Below, piece after piece: positions 17,067-25,740 of a stretch of 27,149 nucleotides of DNA. Source of the DNA: Actinobacteria bacterium UBA7398 (GTDB lineage: Bacteria > Actinomycetota > Actinomycetes > Nanopelagicales > Nanopelagicaceae); contig DKNC01000009.1 of NCBI GenBank assembly GCA_002470135.1, positions 20,604 to 47,752 of the forward strand. The letters are read 5' to 3'. The position numbers and the translations under genes were made by a program. Below the pieces are notes generated by a model. It was given only the letters and a program-made list of their open reading frames with translations. It was not told the DNA's origin and did not search any database. Numbering within the stretch: position 1 is the first letter of the stretch; each line of letters opens with the position of its first letter.

Positions 17067-17492
17067 ATGAAGAAGTCCAGCCAAATTAAGCGAGCTGTAG
17101 CCCCTTTAATCAAATCTGAGCGCGGCAACGTTGAGTCATTCTTGGTGATGATTCCGCTGATCATTCTTTTCTTAATAGTTTTTCAATTAGTGGTTGCGCT
17201 CTATCAAAGAAATATTGCTACATTTGAAGTGCAGAAAATCGCAAACCGAATTGCTATAAATGGGGGTTTAAATAACCCAATTAGCACTCAGCAAATCCGA
17301 AATGATTTCGAAAGATCATTACATAATTCTGATGCCAACATCGAAGTAGCAAATTTAGAATTGCCCGGTGGAGGGGTATTGGTTTCAGTAAACAAGTATG
17401 TGGAAATTCCAATCTTTACCGCACTTTTTCGCAACACAAAATTTGGCGAATTTTTTCGGGTGCGATCGCTTGTCTATTCAGAGATCAATTAG
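17067..17492 (+). CDS. TadE-like pseudopilin, first copy
   Basis: A 141-residue protein with a short basic leader, then ERGNVESFLVMIPLIILFLIVFQLVVALYQ starting at residue 18, a single helix like those of TadE pseudopilins, and an extracytoplasmic domain of about 90 residues (ISTQQIRNDFERSLHN, GGGVLVSVNKYVEIPIFTALF). The acidic residue lies at Glu23, three after Gly20, rather than at +5. Between the pilin-like gene and a second TadE-like gene, with gaps of six bases on each side, so it is in the same operon. Confidence 0.75.
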   Translation: MKKSSQIKRAVAPLIKSERGNVESFLVMIPLIILFLIVFQLVVALYQRNIATFEVQKIANRIAINGGLNNPISTQQIRNDFERSLHNSDANIEVANLELPGGGVLVSVNKYVEIPIFTALFRNTKFGEFFRVRSLVYSEIN

Positions 17493-17498
17493 GAATTT

Positions 17499-17960
17499 AT
17501 GATGTCGCATTTACGACTGCTAAACAAATGGGTACTTACCAGAGTAATCCAGCCATTCGCACGGGAAAATGGTTCGGCTTTGGTTGAGTTTGTAGTTTTC
17601 GCGATACCGCTATTTATTCCACTGGTTTTTTTCATTAACACTTTCGCTGCGCAATCATTCGCCGAAATTGCGTATCAAAATATTGCTAGACAATCCTTAA
17701 GAGCATTTGTAGCCAGCTCTGATTTTGAAACTGGGATTCGAAAAATAGAATATATTTTAGATAATTCAGATTTGATGCCAACTCCAAAATACAAAATCTC
17801 CTGTCCGGTTGCGAAATGTTTTACCCCTGGAACTGTTGTAAGCATTGAACTACTAGGATCGGTTACAGTGCGCAAAGGTATAGGTGGCGAAGCAATTTCG
17901 GGTTCGGAAATTGTGCTGGCCAAAGTTTCGGAGCGATTCGATCAATGGCGCGAAGATTAA
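17499..17960 (+). CDS. TadE-like pseudopilin, second copy
   Basis: A 153-residue protein with a leader of about 25 residues ending in Gly25, then SALVEFVVFAIPLFIPLVFF. Glu30 is at +5 and Phe31 at +6 after Gly25, the textbook prepilin-peptidase pattern and the clearest in this locus. The outer part contains a Cys pair (SCPVAKC), which may form a disulfide outside the cell. Starts six bases after the first TadE-like gene (two ATG codons in tandem) and overlaps the next gene by 16 bases. Confidence 0.8.
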   Translation: MMSHLRLLNKWVLTRVIQPFARENGSALVEFVVFAIPLFIPLVFFINTFAAQSFAEIAYQNIARQSLRAFVASSDFETGIRKIEYILDNSDLMPTPKYKISCPVAKCFTPGTVVSIELLGSVTVRKGIGGEAISGSEIVLAKVSERFDQWRED

Positions 17961-18505
17961 AGATATCTATGCCCACACATTCAATAGCCACAAATGCGAG
18001 CGCTAAGAAATCTCAATTATCAAGCTTTAGGGGAGAGCGCGGATCCTTACTTCCGCTTACATTTGGATTTTTCATTATCGCGCTAATTTTAATTTTCGTT
18101 CTAGTTAACTTTTCATCAGTGATGATGCGACAGCGAATCTTGATTCAAGAGAATGAATTTGCGCTAATGGAAGCAAGCCATCAACTAAGTAAGACTCGAT
18201 ATTATTTATTCGGCCTTGATCAAAATCTAGTAAATAGTGAATTTAGAGTTCCAATTGATTGCGCGGACGCGAGATCTGCATATTTGAGAGAGATTGCTTT
18301 AGTTAATATTGATAAGTACGCAACGAGATCTGTAACTGATAAGGAAGTAGGAGTTATAGAAGTAGTTAGTTTTGCATGTGATGGCAACAAGGTGAATGGA
18401 GAAGTGGCAGCCACTTACGTTTTGCCGCTACAAGCGGAAACGCTTGGCCTCAGTGCATTTACGGTTAGAGCTAATGGGAGTGCAACCAATCAATACAACA
18501 GGTAA
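17945..18505 (+). CDS. TadG-like pilus-associated membrane protein
   Basis: A 186-residue protein with a 30-residue basic leader, then ERGSLLPLTFGFFIIALILIFVLVNFSSV, one membrane helix of the TadE/TadG type, and an outer domain with two cysteines (DCADAR, FACDG). It resembles the last gene of actinobacterial Tad clusters, of unclear role. It overlaps the preceding gene by 16 bases. Its stop is only 12 bases before prfB, so Tad transcripts could run into prfB unless a promoter inside this gene takes over. Confidence 0.7.
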   Translation: MARRLKISMPTHSIATNASAKKSQLSSFRGERGSLLPLTFGFFIIALILIFVLVNFSSVMMRQRILIQENEFALMEASHQLSKTRYYLFGLDQNLVNSEFRVPIDCADARSAYLREIALVNIDKYATRSVTDKEVGVIEVVSFACDGNKVNGEVAATYVLPLQAETLGLSAFTVRANGSATNQYNR

Positions 18506-18517
18506 TACGATTCCCCC

Positions 18518-19621
18518 ATGGCCGCCCGTGAATTTGAGTTAGAGATTGCTGCGCTAAGCGGCACCCTCGGATCGATTGAAAAAGTGATCGATCTTCCGAA
18601 ATTACGGATTGAAGCTAAAGAACTAGAAGAAGCTGCCGGCATTCCAAATCTTTGGGACGATCCGGAAGCGGCTCAGAAAGTTACAAGCAAACTTTCTAGA
18701 GTGCAGAGCGAAATCAATCGAGTCTCATCACTGCGACAACGCCTAGATGACCTTCCGGTTTTACTTGAATTAGCTAGAGGCGAAGAAGATCAGAGCGCGC
18801 TAGAGGATGCTGGCAAAGAATTAGATTCCGTCACGAAGGCAATAGGTGAATTAGAAGTTCAAACTCTATTAAGCGGCGAGTATGACCACCGCGATGCGCT
18901 CGTAACAATTCGCTCTGAAGCTGGTGGTGTTGATGCTGCCGATTGGGCGGAGATGGTTTCGCGAATGTTTTTACGTTATTGCGAAATCCATAACTATCAG
19001 ACCCAAGTGCTGGAAACTTCTTATGCAGAAGAAGCTGGAATTAAGTCAACTACTTTTAAAGTCACTGCTCCTTATGCATATGGAACGCTTTCGGTTGAAC
19101 AAGGAACACATCGCTTAGTTCGTATTTCACCTTTTGATAGCCAAAATCGCCGACATACATCTTTTGCCGGTGTTGAAGTTGTTCCAGTTGTTGATCAAAG
19201 CGATCACATCGAAATAGATGAAAAAGATATTCGCATCGATGTTTATCGTTCATCTGGTCCGGGTGGCCAAGGCGTTAACACCACGGACTCTGCCGTGCGA
19301 ATCACGCATATTCCAAGCGGCATAGTGGTTTCATGTCAGAACGAAAGATCTCAAATCCAAAACCGTGCAACTGCAATGGCGGTACTGCAATCCAAATTAT
19401 TAGAACGTCGCCATCAAGAAGATCGAGCGAAGATGGATGCACTCCGCGGCGATAATGCTGGATCATGGGGAAACCAAATTCGTTCTTATGTATTGCACCC
19501 GTATCAAATGGTTAAAGACCACCGCACTGATTTCGAAACTGGCAATACCCAAGCGATATTAAATGGAGAATTAGATGGATTTATTGAAGCGGGCATTAGA
19601 TGGCGCCGTTCGCCGCATTAA
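18518..19621 (+). CDS. prfB: Peptide chain release factor 2
   Basis: Ends translation at UGA and UAA codons. The 367-residue protein has the RF2 codon-recognition tripeptide SPF at 204-206 and the catalytic GGQ at 249-251 (in [10 protein letters not shown]), nearly at the E. coli positions. There is no in-frame stop near the start, so no programmed frameshift controls it, as is usual in Actinobacteria. It heads the prfB-ftsE-ftsX-peptidase-smpB-ssrA run that is conserved in Actinobacteria. No good ribosome-binding site precedes the ATG. Confidence 0.97.
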   Translation: MAAREFELEIAALSGTLGSIEKVIDLPKLRIEAKELEEAAGIPNLWDDPEAAQKVTSKLSRVQSEINRVSSLRQRLDDLPVLLELARGEEDQSALEDAGKELDSVTKAIGELEVQTLLSGEYDHRDALVTIRSEAGGVDAADWAEMVSRMFLRYCEIHNYQTQVLETSYAEEAGIKSTTFKVTAPYAYGTLSVEQGTHRLVRISPFDSQNRRHTSFAGVEVVPVVDQSDHIEIDEKDIRIDVYRSSGPGGQGVNTTDSAVRITHIPSGIVVSCQNERSQIQNRATAMAVLQSKLLERRHQEDRAKMDALRGDNAGSWGNQIRSYVLHPYQMVKDHRTDFETGNTQAILNGELDGFIEAGIRWRRSPH

Positions 19622-19741
19622 TTTACTTTTAATTAAAAATGTGAGATATCTCCCGCAATTTCCGCGTAATTAGGCAATATCCTCAGGAAAATAGCCGAGT
19701 TAAATCACCCCGTATTGCCATCATGTCCATAAAATAACTAC

Positions 19742-20431
19742 ATGATTCGCTTCGAGAAGGTCACCAAGTCCTATCCAAAAACAGATCAGCCTGCGCTAAA
19801 TCAAGTTGATCTAAATGTTGAAAAAGGCGAATTTGTTTTCCTAGTTGGACTTTCTGGTTCTGGTAAATCAACTTTCTTGCGGCTAGTGCTTCGTGAAGAG
19901 AAGCCAACTTCTGGAACTATTCACGTTGCTGGTAAAGACCTGGCCACGCTTTCTAATTACAAAGTTCCCGAACTTCGTCGCCAAGTTGGCACCGTCTTTC
20001 AAGATTTTCGATTGCTAAATAACAAAACAGTTTTTGAAAATGTGGCTTTTACTCTGCATGTGCTCGGCTATTCTAAGAAGGAAATTGCTCGTGAAGTTCC
20101 AGAAGTATTAGAGCTGGTTGGCCTAGAGGAAAAATTAGATCGTAAACCTGGCGAACTTTCAGGCGGAGAACAGCAACGGGTGGCAATTGCGCGCGCTTAT
20201 GTAAGTCGACCAGCAATTCTTATTGCGGATGAACCAACTGGAAACTTAGATCCAGCAACTTCGGTTGGAATTATGAAATTACTTGACCGGATTAACCGTG
20301 ATGGCACAACTGTTGTCATGGCTACACACGATGCTGGCATCGTGGATCAAATGCGAAAACGTGTTATCGAACTTGAAGCTGGCAATGTAATCCGAGACCA
20401 AGCTCGAGGTGTCTACGGATATACCGGCTGA
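19742..20431 (+). CDS. ftsE: Cell-division ABC transporter ATP-binding protein FtsE
   Basis: ATPase half of FtsEX, which works as a mechanical switch for septal peptidoglycan hydrolases rather than a transporter. The 229 residues show Walker [10 protein letters not shown] at 36-44, the Q loop QDFRLL, signature LSGGEQQ at 139-145, Walker [10 protein letters not shown] and the switch His in ATHD. Normal length. The 120-base gap from prfB contains two palindromes but no clear promoter. It pairs with ftsX, 65 bases downstream. Confidence 0.96.
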   Translation: MIRFEKVTKSYPKTDQPALNQVDLNVEKGEFVFLVGLSGSGKSTFLRLVLREEKPTSGTIHVAGKDLATLSNYKVPELRRQVGTVFQDFRLLNNKTVFENVAFTLHVLGYSKKEIAREVPEVLELVGLEEKLDRKPGELSGGEQQRVAIARAYVSRPAILIADEPTGNLDPATSVGIMKLLDRINRDGTTVVMATHDAGIVDQMRKRVIELEAGNVIRDQARGVYGYTG

Positions 20432-20457
20432 TTTCAGATAAAGTGAATTAACTAAGC

Positions 20458-20489
20458 AAAAGATAGGGTAAGTAAAAGATAGGGAAGGG
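20458..20489 (+). repeat. 16-base tandem duplication in the ftsX leader
   Basis: AAAAGATAGGG occurs at 20458-20468 and 20474-20484, a period of 16 bases. The second unit runs into AAGGGGAGAG, the ribosome-binding site of ftsX. The duplication therefore creates an extra purine-rich stretch before the gene, and copy number might affect FtsX translation, which is inference. Confidence 0.55.
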
Positions 20490-20496
20490 GAGAGAA

Positions 20497-21399
20497 ATGC
20501 GTGCTGGATTTATCGCAAGCGAAGTCGGAATAGGGCTTCGCCGTAACTTAACCATGACATTTGCGGTAATTATTACGGTCGCCATCTCACTCTCACTTCT
20601 TGGAATTGGTTTCCTTTCAAATGCCCAAGTGCGGGTCATGAAAGATTATTGGTACGACAAAATTGAAGTTTCGGTCTACCTTTGCGGATCACTCTCCGAA
20701 TCCGCTTCATGTTCTGGTGGCGTAATTACCGATGGCCAACGCGTTGAGATTCAAAAAGATTTGCAAGATTTGCCTGCAGTACAAAGTGTTTACTACGAGT
20801 CTCAAGCAGAAGCATTTACTCGTTTCCAAGAAAGATTTAAAGGTTCAGCAATTGCGCAAAACGTAACTCAAGATCAATTACCCGAATCTTTTCGAGTTAA
20901 ATTAAAAGATCCAACTCAATTTGCAGTTGTCGAGAGCGCCTTCTCCGGGCGTCCTGGTGTAGATGTTGTACAAGACCAACGCTCTATTCTGGAGAAGTTC
21001 TTTAAACTCTTAAATGTGCTTCGCGATGGTGCGCTCGCAATCGGATTAGCCAGCGTACTTACGGCTGCGCTACTTATAAGCAACACACTTCGCCTCGCCG
21101 CATTTAATCGACGTCGCGAAACTAATGTAATGAAATTAGTAGGTGCTAGCTCGTTTTCAATTCAATTACCTTTCTTACTTGAAGGCGTGTTTGCGGCGAT
21201 AATTGGTTGGCTATTTTCTACTGGATTACTTGCAACATTTAAATTAGTGATAGATCAACGAGTTGCGCCACTATTAACCTTCACAAACTTCTTCGGCTGG
21301 CGCGATGTTTGGGTCACTTCGAGTTACTTACTCCTAACAGGTTTAGGCGTATCTGCCATTGCTTCTACACTCACACTTCGCAAATATCTAAAGGTCTAG
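20497..21399 (+). CDS. ftsX: Cell-division permease-like protein FtsX
   Basis: Membrane partner of FtsE, sending the ATP-driven signal to cell-wall hydrolases outside. The 300 residues have a first helix at about 20-43, a large outer domain (about 45-170) with two cysteines (CGSLSESASC) that may form a disulfide, and three further helices near 175-197, 222-247 and 268-292. AAGGGGAGAG provides a strong ribosome-binding site just before the ATG. The following S41 peptidase gene is a typical functional neighbour. Confidence 0.95.
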   Translation: MRAGFIASEVGIGLRRNLTMTFAVIITVAISLSLLGIGFLSNAQVRVMKDYWYDKIEVSVYLCGSLSESASCSGGVITDGQRVEIQKDLQDLPAVQSVYYESQAEAFTRFQERFKGSAIAQNVTQDQLPESFRVKLKDPTQFAVVESAFSGRPGVDVVQDQRSILEKFFKLLNVLRDGALAIGLASVLTAALLISNTLRLAAFNRRRETNVMKLVGASSFSIQLPFLLEGVFAAIIGWLFSTGLLATFKLVIDQRVAPLLTFTNFFGWRDVWVTSSYLLLTGLGVSAIASTLTLRKYLKV

Positions 21400-21463
21400 T
21401 ACTTTTAACCTCCAATAACTCCTTCGTAAAGCACGGGGGAGAACTTCACAGGAGTGTGTTGAA

Positions 21464-22651
21464 ATGGTGCGCGAACCAGACTTTTTGCGCCCTTCGCTTT
21501 TCGCTAGGTCAAAAGCCAGAATTATTAAACCCCTAAGTGAAAATTCCTTAAGAGCAAGTGGGATTATTTTCATTGTAATGACTTTAGTTTTTTCATTTGG
21601 ATATTCAATAGGTACAAGAAATTCAGATGGTCCGGTAGATGAAGCTATCAAAGAGATAACAGCAGCGGGGCATTCAAAAGTAACAAAACAATTACTACAA
21701 CGGGCTGCAATCGAAGGTGCGATTAAAGCCTCGGGCGATGCATGGTCTAACTACTTTCCGACTAGCGCGCTTGATATTTTTAAGGATCGCTTAAATAATC
21801 AATACACAGGTGTCGGAATTATTTTAAGGAAATCTGTTTCTGGAGTTTTAGAGGTCGCAAGCGTTGAAGGAAATTCACCGGCCGCAGATGCTGGAATAGT
21901 GGTGAGCGACCAACTTCTCGAAATAAATGGAACAGACGTTCAAGGTGCGTCTCTGCCATCAACGATTGCAATGCTCCGTGGAAACGTCGGCAAGAAAGTA
22001 GATTTGTTAATTACCCGAAGCGGAAAGAATATATTGATTTCACTAAAGCGGGCCAAGATAACTGCGCAAAGTGTTGAAATCTCGACTATTTCAAAAGGCG
22101 TCGCGTTATTGTCAATTTCCTCATTCTCTATTTCTACAGCTAGCCAAGTTGAGGAATTGTTATCTAAAACTCCCCATAGCAAAGGTGTAATTATTGATTT
22201 GCGAAATAATCCTGGTGGAATTGTTGAAGAAGCGGTGGGTGTTGCTCGTCAATTTATAAATGGTGGAATCATTGTTTCTTATCAGAAAGCTTCAGGAGAG
22301 AAATTGATCTTTGAATCTACCGAATCCGGAGCGGATCAAGCCCCATTAGTTGTTTTAATTAATCGTTCAACCGCTAGCGCCGCTGAAATATTGGCAGCTG
22401 CGCTGCAGGATCGAAACCGCGCTGTAATCCTCGGTGAGAAAAGTTACGGAAAAGGAACGGTTCAGGAATTTAAAACTTTGAATGATGGATCGAAACTGGA
22501 ATTGACTGTGGCGCTTTATCGATCGCCATCTGGAAAGTTGATTGAAGGAAAAGGCGTCTCGCCTGACCTGGCTGTGCCGGAAAGTGTGATTGCGAGTAAA
22601 TCTCTGCAAGTGCTTGGTGGTTTAGCCGCTTTGATAACACCTAATAATTGA
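21464..22651 (+). CDS. S41-family C-terminal processing peptidase (CtpA/CtpB-like)
   Basis: Membrane-anchored extracytoplasmic serine protease. The 395 residues contain an N-terminal membrane anchor near 33-50, a PDZ domain (YTGVGIILRKSVSG ... VSDQLLEINGTDVQG) near 115-195, and the S41 core with NRSTASAAE (Ser305) and SYGKGT (Lys330); the 25-residue spacing of the dyad is that of CtpB. GGAG lies nine to ten bases before the ATG. It follows ftsX as ctpB does in Bacillus, suggesting it works with FtsEX or on cell-wall proteins. Substrates are unknown. Confidence 0.93.
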   Translation: MVREPDFLRPSLFARSKARIIKPLSENSLRASGIIFIVMTLVFSFGYSIGTRNSDGPVDEAIKEITAAGHSKVTKQLLQRAAIEGAIKASGDAWSNYFPTSALDIFKDRLNNQYTGVGIILRKSVSGVLEVASVEGNSPAADAGIVVSDQLLEINGTDVQGASLPSTIAMLRGNVGKKVDLLITRSGKNILISLKRAKITAQSVEISTISKGVALLSISSFSISTASQVEELLSKTPHSKGVIIDLRNNPGGIVEEAVGVARQFINGGIIVSYQKASGEKLIFESTESGADQAPLVVLINRSTASAAEILAAALQDRNRAVILGEKSYGKGTVQEFKTLNDGSKLELTVALYRSPSGKLIEGKGVSPDLAVPESVIASKSLQVLGGLAALITPNN

Positions 22652-22700
22652 AATTATCAAGTAATTAACGATTCTATTTCGCACCCGTTACCCTTATGTC

Positions 22701-23219
22701 ATGGTTAAGGAAGTCGGACGGAAACTCATCGCGCAGAATAAAAAGGCGCGCCATGATTACTTCATAGAAGATGTCTATGAATGTGGTCTTGTGTTAACCG
22801 GCACGGAAGTGAAGTCGCTTCGGGCTGGTCGAGCATCGCTCATCGATGGCTTTGCCATGGTTATTGACGGCGAGTTATGGCTTAGCGGAGTTCATATTCC
22901 AGAATATACGGAGGGTACTTGGACTAATCACACGCCCCGACGAGATCGAAAATTACTCTTACATAAGAAAGAGATCACAAAGTTAATTGGGAAAACTAAA
23001 GAGAGCGGCTTAACTTTAATTCCGATTTCGCTCTATTTTAAAGATGGAAAAGCCAAGGTAGAACTTGGTTTAGCTAAAGGTAAGAAAGCGCACGATAAAC
23101 GGGCTTCACTTATGGAACGCGAAGCTGGCCGTGAAATCGCACGCGAAATGTCACGAAATTTAAGCGGTAAGAACGTTGGGCGTAGTAATCCGCGTAAATC
23201 CAATAAGTACGACGACTAA
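22701..23219 (+). CDS. smpB: tmRNA-binding protein SmpB
   Basis: Binds the tRNA-like part of tmRNA and delivers it to stalled ribosomes. The 172 residues show [32 protein letters not shown] at the start, [13 protein letters not shown] and the basic [12 protein letters not shown] region, followed by a longer than usual basic tail (to 172 residues compared with about 160). Its RNA partner gene ssrA starts 57 bases downstream, the usual actinobacterial pairing. It begins 49 bases after the S41 peptidase gene. Confidence 0.97.
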   Translation: MVKEVGRKLIAQNKKARHDYFIEDVYECGLVLTGTEVKSLRAGRASLIDGFAMVIDGELWLSGVHIPEYTEGTWTNHTPRRDRKLLLHKKEITKLIGKTKESGLTLIPISLYFKDGKAKVELGLAKGKKAHDKRASLMEREAGREIAREMSRNLSGKNVGRSNPRKSNKYDD

Positions 23220-23227
23220 TCTCGGTA

Positions 23228-23254
23228 TTTACTTTTACTTTATTAACGTACAAT
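23228..23254 (+). promoter_or_regulatory. Candidate promoter of ssrA
   Basis: TACAAT at 23249-23254 is a good -10 hexamer about 23 bases before the mature tmRNA 5' end, leaving room for RNase P trimming. TTTACT at 23228-23233 could serve as a poor -35 with a short 15-base spacer. Tentative. Confidence 0.35.
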
Positions 23255-23276
23255 TAGCTTGCTTTCTAACTCCCAT

Positions 23277-23648
23277 GGGGGTGAACGGTCTCGACTTTGG
23301 ATGTTGGGACAGGGGAAGCGGGCCGAGGAAGCCGGGATGATCTCGTAAACCAAAAACCCGTGCAAACAATCAAGCGCCAGTACAACTGCCGCTGATTACG
23401 CCCTCGCTGCATAAGCGAGCCTCGTAATCCGTTAGCCCAAGTGCGCCCTCGCCTTGGAATCTAGCGCCGACAGAGGGCTTACTTATTCATAAGGTTGCGA
23501 TTATGAATCGGGAAATCTTCCGCAAATGAGTTCGTTGACTACATGTGCGCGTGAGAGTCAGAGCTGAGAAAACGAATAGCGCACTACGCCCGTAGAAGCC
23601 CTGTTTTGGTACCAGAGGACCCGGGTTCGATTCCCGGCACCTCCACCA
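23277..23648 (+). ncRNA. ssrA: Transfer-messenger RNA (tmRNA)
   Basis: Rescues stalled ribosomes by acting first as tRNA-Ala, then as a short message. Base 23277 opens GGGGGTG, which pairs with CACCTCC at 23638-23644 (one G-T pair), followed by A and the encoded CCA at 23646-23648. The T arm is CCGGG-TTCGATT-CCCGG. PK1 is visible as CGAG/CTCG (23324-23327, 23342-23345) with CGGG/CCCG (23333-23336, 23357-23360). The tag ends DYALAA with stop TAA at 23412-23414, held in a CTCGC/GCGAG hairpin. The most likely tag is ASTTAADYALAA, starting at GCC 23376; the start of the tag is inferred. Length 372 bases. Confidence 0.95.
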
Positions 23649-23717
23649 TGTTTTACTTGCGCGTTCCTAAAACTTTTTAGCGATAGCCGACCTAATTGCC
23701 AAAGTGAATTGCTTTAC

Positions 23718-23981
23718 TTAATTAACAATTCCATAAATAAGTACTCCGATGAAGAGAACCCAAATAATTTGTTTTAACGGTTTCTTTAATAATGATTTAG
23801 AGGTACTTGGCAAAAACGAGAGCACCAAAATAAGTACTCCAGTTAAAATAATGATCGCGCTATGGATTGCAACACTTGAAGCGCCAGTTTGATAACGCCA
23901 GTTTAGAAATCCGACCGCAAAAAGGGTGTAACCAGCTAGCCGAAAATAAAGAAGTGGGTTCATTGAGAGAATGTAGCCCAA
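23718..23981 (-). CDS. Small membrane protein of unknown function
   Basis: An 87-residue protein with three predicted helices, near 10-28, 36-56 and 69-86, and no soluble domain. A second Met at residue 7 could also be the start. It starts one base after the end of the next gene upstream on the minus strand, so the two are cotranscribed. It lies 69 bases beyond the tmRNA, facing it. No function recognised. Confidence 0.6.
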   Translation of the reverse strand: MGYILSMNPLLYFRLAGYTLFAVGFLNWRYQTGASSVAIHSAIIILTGVLILVLSFLPSTSKSLLKKPLKQIIWVLFIGVLIYGIVN

Positions 23982-23982
23982 G

Positions 23983-24306
23983 TCAATCCTGAATTAAACC
24001 CTTATCTGGATTGCGATTTCCACGCATCTGCTTAATCGTGCGATAAAGGGCAAAGGTTGAAACTCCGAAACCAAATAAGCCATAGAGACGGCCACCAATT
24101 CCAATATTTGCGGTCATAAAAATTACCCCAATAAATATTGCAGGTAGAGAGAAGAGTATTACCGCTCCAACTCTTAACTTGTTAAGAGAGGATTTAGCTG
24201 GCTCGATAAATGTGAGCCCGAGTGCAATGGGTCCACCCACAACAGTTATGGCTGCCATTAGCGCTACTAGTACTGCAAGTGATTCCATTGTTAAACCATA
24301 GAGCAT
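23983..24306 (-). CDS. Small membrane protein of unknown function
   Basis: A 107-residue protein with three predicted helices, near 8-34, 45-66 and 70-90, and a charged tail (RTIKQMRGNRNPDKGLIQD). Met7 is an alternative start. It is 11 bases downstream of the HNH gene and one base upstream of the next small membrane gene, so all three probably form one minus-strand transcript. No named family recognised. Confidence 0.6.
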   Translation of the reverse strand: MLYGLTMESLAVLVALMAAITVVGGPIALGLTFIEPAKSSLNKLRVGAVILFSLPAIFIGVIFMTANIGIGGRLYGLFGFGVSTFALYRTIKQMRGNRNPDKGLIQD

Positions 24307-24317
24307 TCAAAGCTGCT

Positions 24318-25637
24318 TCAGGCTGCATCGTTAATGGGGCGAGCGGGAACTTGGTAAATTTTTCCAGTTGGTGAAGTCCAAGTACAGGACCCATCACCCC
24401 TGCTTTTTAATTCCCAACCACCATGAGTCTTCATTCGATGGTGACGTCTACATAAAACTCCTAAGTTTGAAATTGAGGTTTCACCTCCGGTATCCCAACT
24501 TTTTGCATGATCGATATCGCCAACTCGCGCCGGTTGCCTACAACCCGGAAACCTACAAGTTCGATCACGCGCAGTAAGAAAATCAATTAGCGCTTGCGGT
24601 GGCTCATAAGTTTCGCGACCTAAGTTGAGTAATTCACCAGATACTGGATCGGTAATAAACCGCTTCCATTTTCCATCAGCCGCTAATTCTCGGGCAACGG
24701 TTGCGGGGATTGCACCGTAGCCCGCAAGAATTCCTGGATTCTCCGATAGCCCTAAAAGTGTTGGTAAATCAATAGTTAAGTTAACGGTAACTGGTCGTCG
24801 ATGTGGCTTATAGGAATCCACATTGTTTGCAAGGAAGGTTGCGGCTAAAGATGTAAGTGCATCTGCGCGCTTCATATCTAAAGTTCGCTCATCATCTAAA
24901 GGTGAAATACTCACATCACCACCATTTATTTCGGATTCATGTCTAGCTAGCGCATCTATCGCAAGCATTACAGTTTGAGCATCCGCTGCCGGCAGGAGGG
25001 CCACAATCGTTGCCATTCCATCAGGCTCAGAATACATAGTAACTTTTCGACAATCGCGCGCATGCTCTGATGCAGCTTCAAAAATTTCTGGTGAAAGCCT
25101 TGCTATTGTGCCGCGCACTTTATTAGCAACTTGAACTGGCGTATGAAATTCAGCGTGGGAAATTGCCTTTAACTCAATCTCTTCGATTGCAGCAGCCGAT
25201 AAACCTTTACCAATTACCACAGCACTTTCCCGGGCAATTACCGAAGCATGTGCCGCCGAAATTTCACCATTTGCTAAGGCAGCACAGGTATTAGGTAAAT
25301 AATTTACGAGAGTACGTGCAATATCGATACGGCTTTGTGCGGTACCGCTAGATAATCGAAGTGCTGCCGCAATCTCCTCACGTTCGGAGTCATCAACACC
25401 GCTCCACATTGATTCCGCTTTAGAAGGTTCATTTCCGGCTACTGCGACGATTGCGCTCTGCATCAAAGCCTGCAACCAGCCAGATTGTTTTTCTAACGCG
25501 GACAAATAATCAACTCGCCCTGATGGCGATAACGAGAATGGATCAATTGCAACGAGCTCCGTCAGAATTTCAATTCCAGCGCGGGTATTAAGTAAACGAA
25601 GGATATTTTCTTCGGTTAGCTCGGTTGCGATCTCCAT
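24318..25637 (-). CDS. DUF222 and HNH endonuclease domain protein (13E12-repeat family)
   Basis: A 439-residue protein with a helical DUF222 region over roughly residues 40-300 and a C-terminal HNH nuclease: CRFPGC (Cys361, Cys366), GDIDH with Asp376-His377, the middle Asn391, and CRRHH (Cys396, His399, His400). This architecture is very abundant in Actinobacteria, where members are often mobile-intron relics or of unknown role. The catalytic set looks intact, so it may cut DNA. It diverges from the pirin gene across 103 bases. Confidence 0.92.
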   Translation of the reverse strand: MEIATELTEENILRLLNTRAGIEILTELVAIDPFSLSPSGRVDYLSALEKQSGWLQALMQSAIVAVAGNEPSKAESMWSGVDDSEREEIAAALRLSSGTAQSRIDIARTLVNYLPNTCAALANGEISAAHASVIARESAVVIGKGLSAAAIEEIELKAISHAEFHTPVQVANKVRGTIARLSPEIFEAASEHARDCRKVTMYSEPDGMATIVALLPAADAQTVMLAIDALARHESEINGGDVSISPLDDERTLDMKRADALTSLAATFLANNVDSYKPHRRPVTVNLTIDLPTLLGLSENPGILAGYGAIPATVARELAADGKWKRFITDPVSGELLNLGRETYEPPQALIDFLTARDRTCRFPGCRQPARVGDIDHAKSWDTGGETSISNLGVLCRRHHRMKTHGGWELKSRGDGSCTWTSPTGKIYQVPARPINDAA

Positions 25638-25698
25638 GTGAGAAGCATCTAAAACGGGTCTGACAAGTTGGGAAAGTTATGCACACCCGTTACTTTGT

Positions 25699-25732
25699 TT
25701 TCAACTTGCAATCCCACCCAATGTAGTTGAAA
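25699..25732. promoter_or_regulatory. Inverted repeat before the pirin gene, possible operator
   Basis: TTTCAACT at 25699-25706 and AGTTGAAA at 25725-25732 are perfect inverted copies with an 18-base spacer. The repeat ends eight bases before the pirin start and lies in the divergent gap with the HNH gene. The half-site spacing (26 bases centre to centre) suits a dimeric regulator covering the promoter, but no regulator is identified. Confidence 0.5.
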
Positions 25733-25740
25733 CTTCAATC

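Noticed and set aside
19627..19652. Palindromes TTTTAATTAAAA and GAGATATCTC between prfB and ftsE
   Set aside because: Short, AT-rich and without loops; expected by chance in such sequence and not clearly a terminator or operator.
23638..25637. tmRNA 3' end as an integration site for a mobile element carrying the HNH gene
   Set aside because: No integrase gene and no second copy of the tmRNA 3' end were seen downstream.
25670..25691. GGGAAA ... GTT as a second SigR-type promoter before the pirin gene
   Set aside because: The spacer is only 13 bases and the first box deviates from GGAAT.
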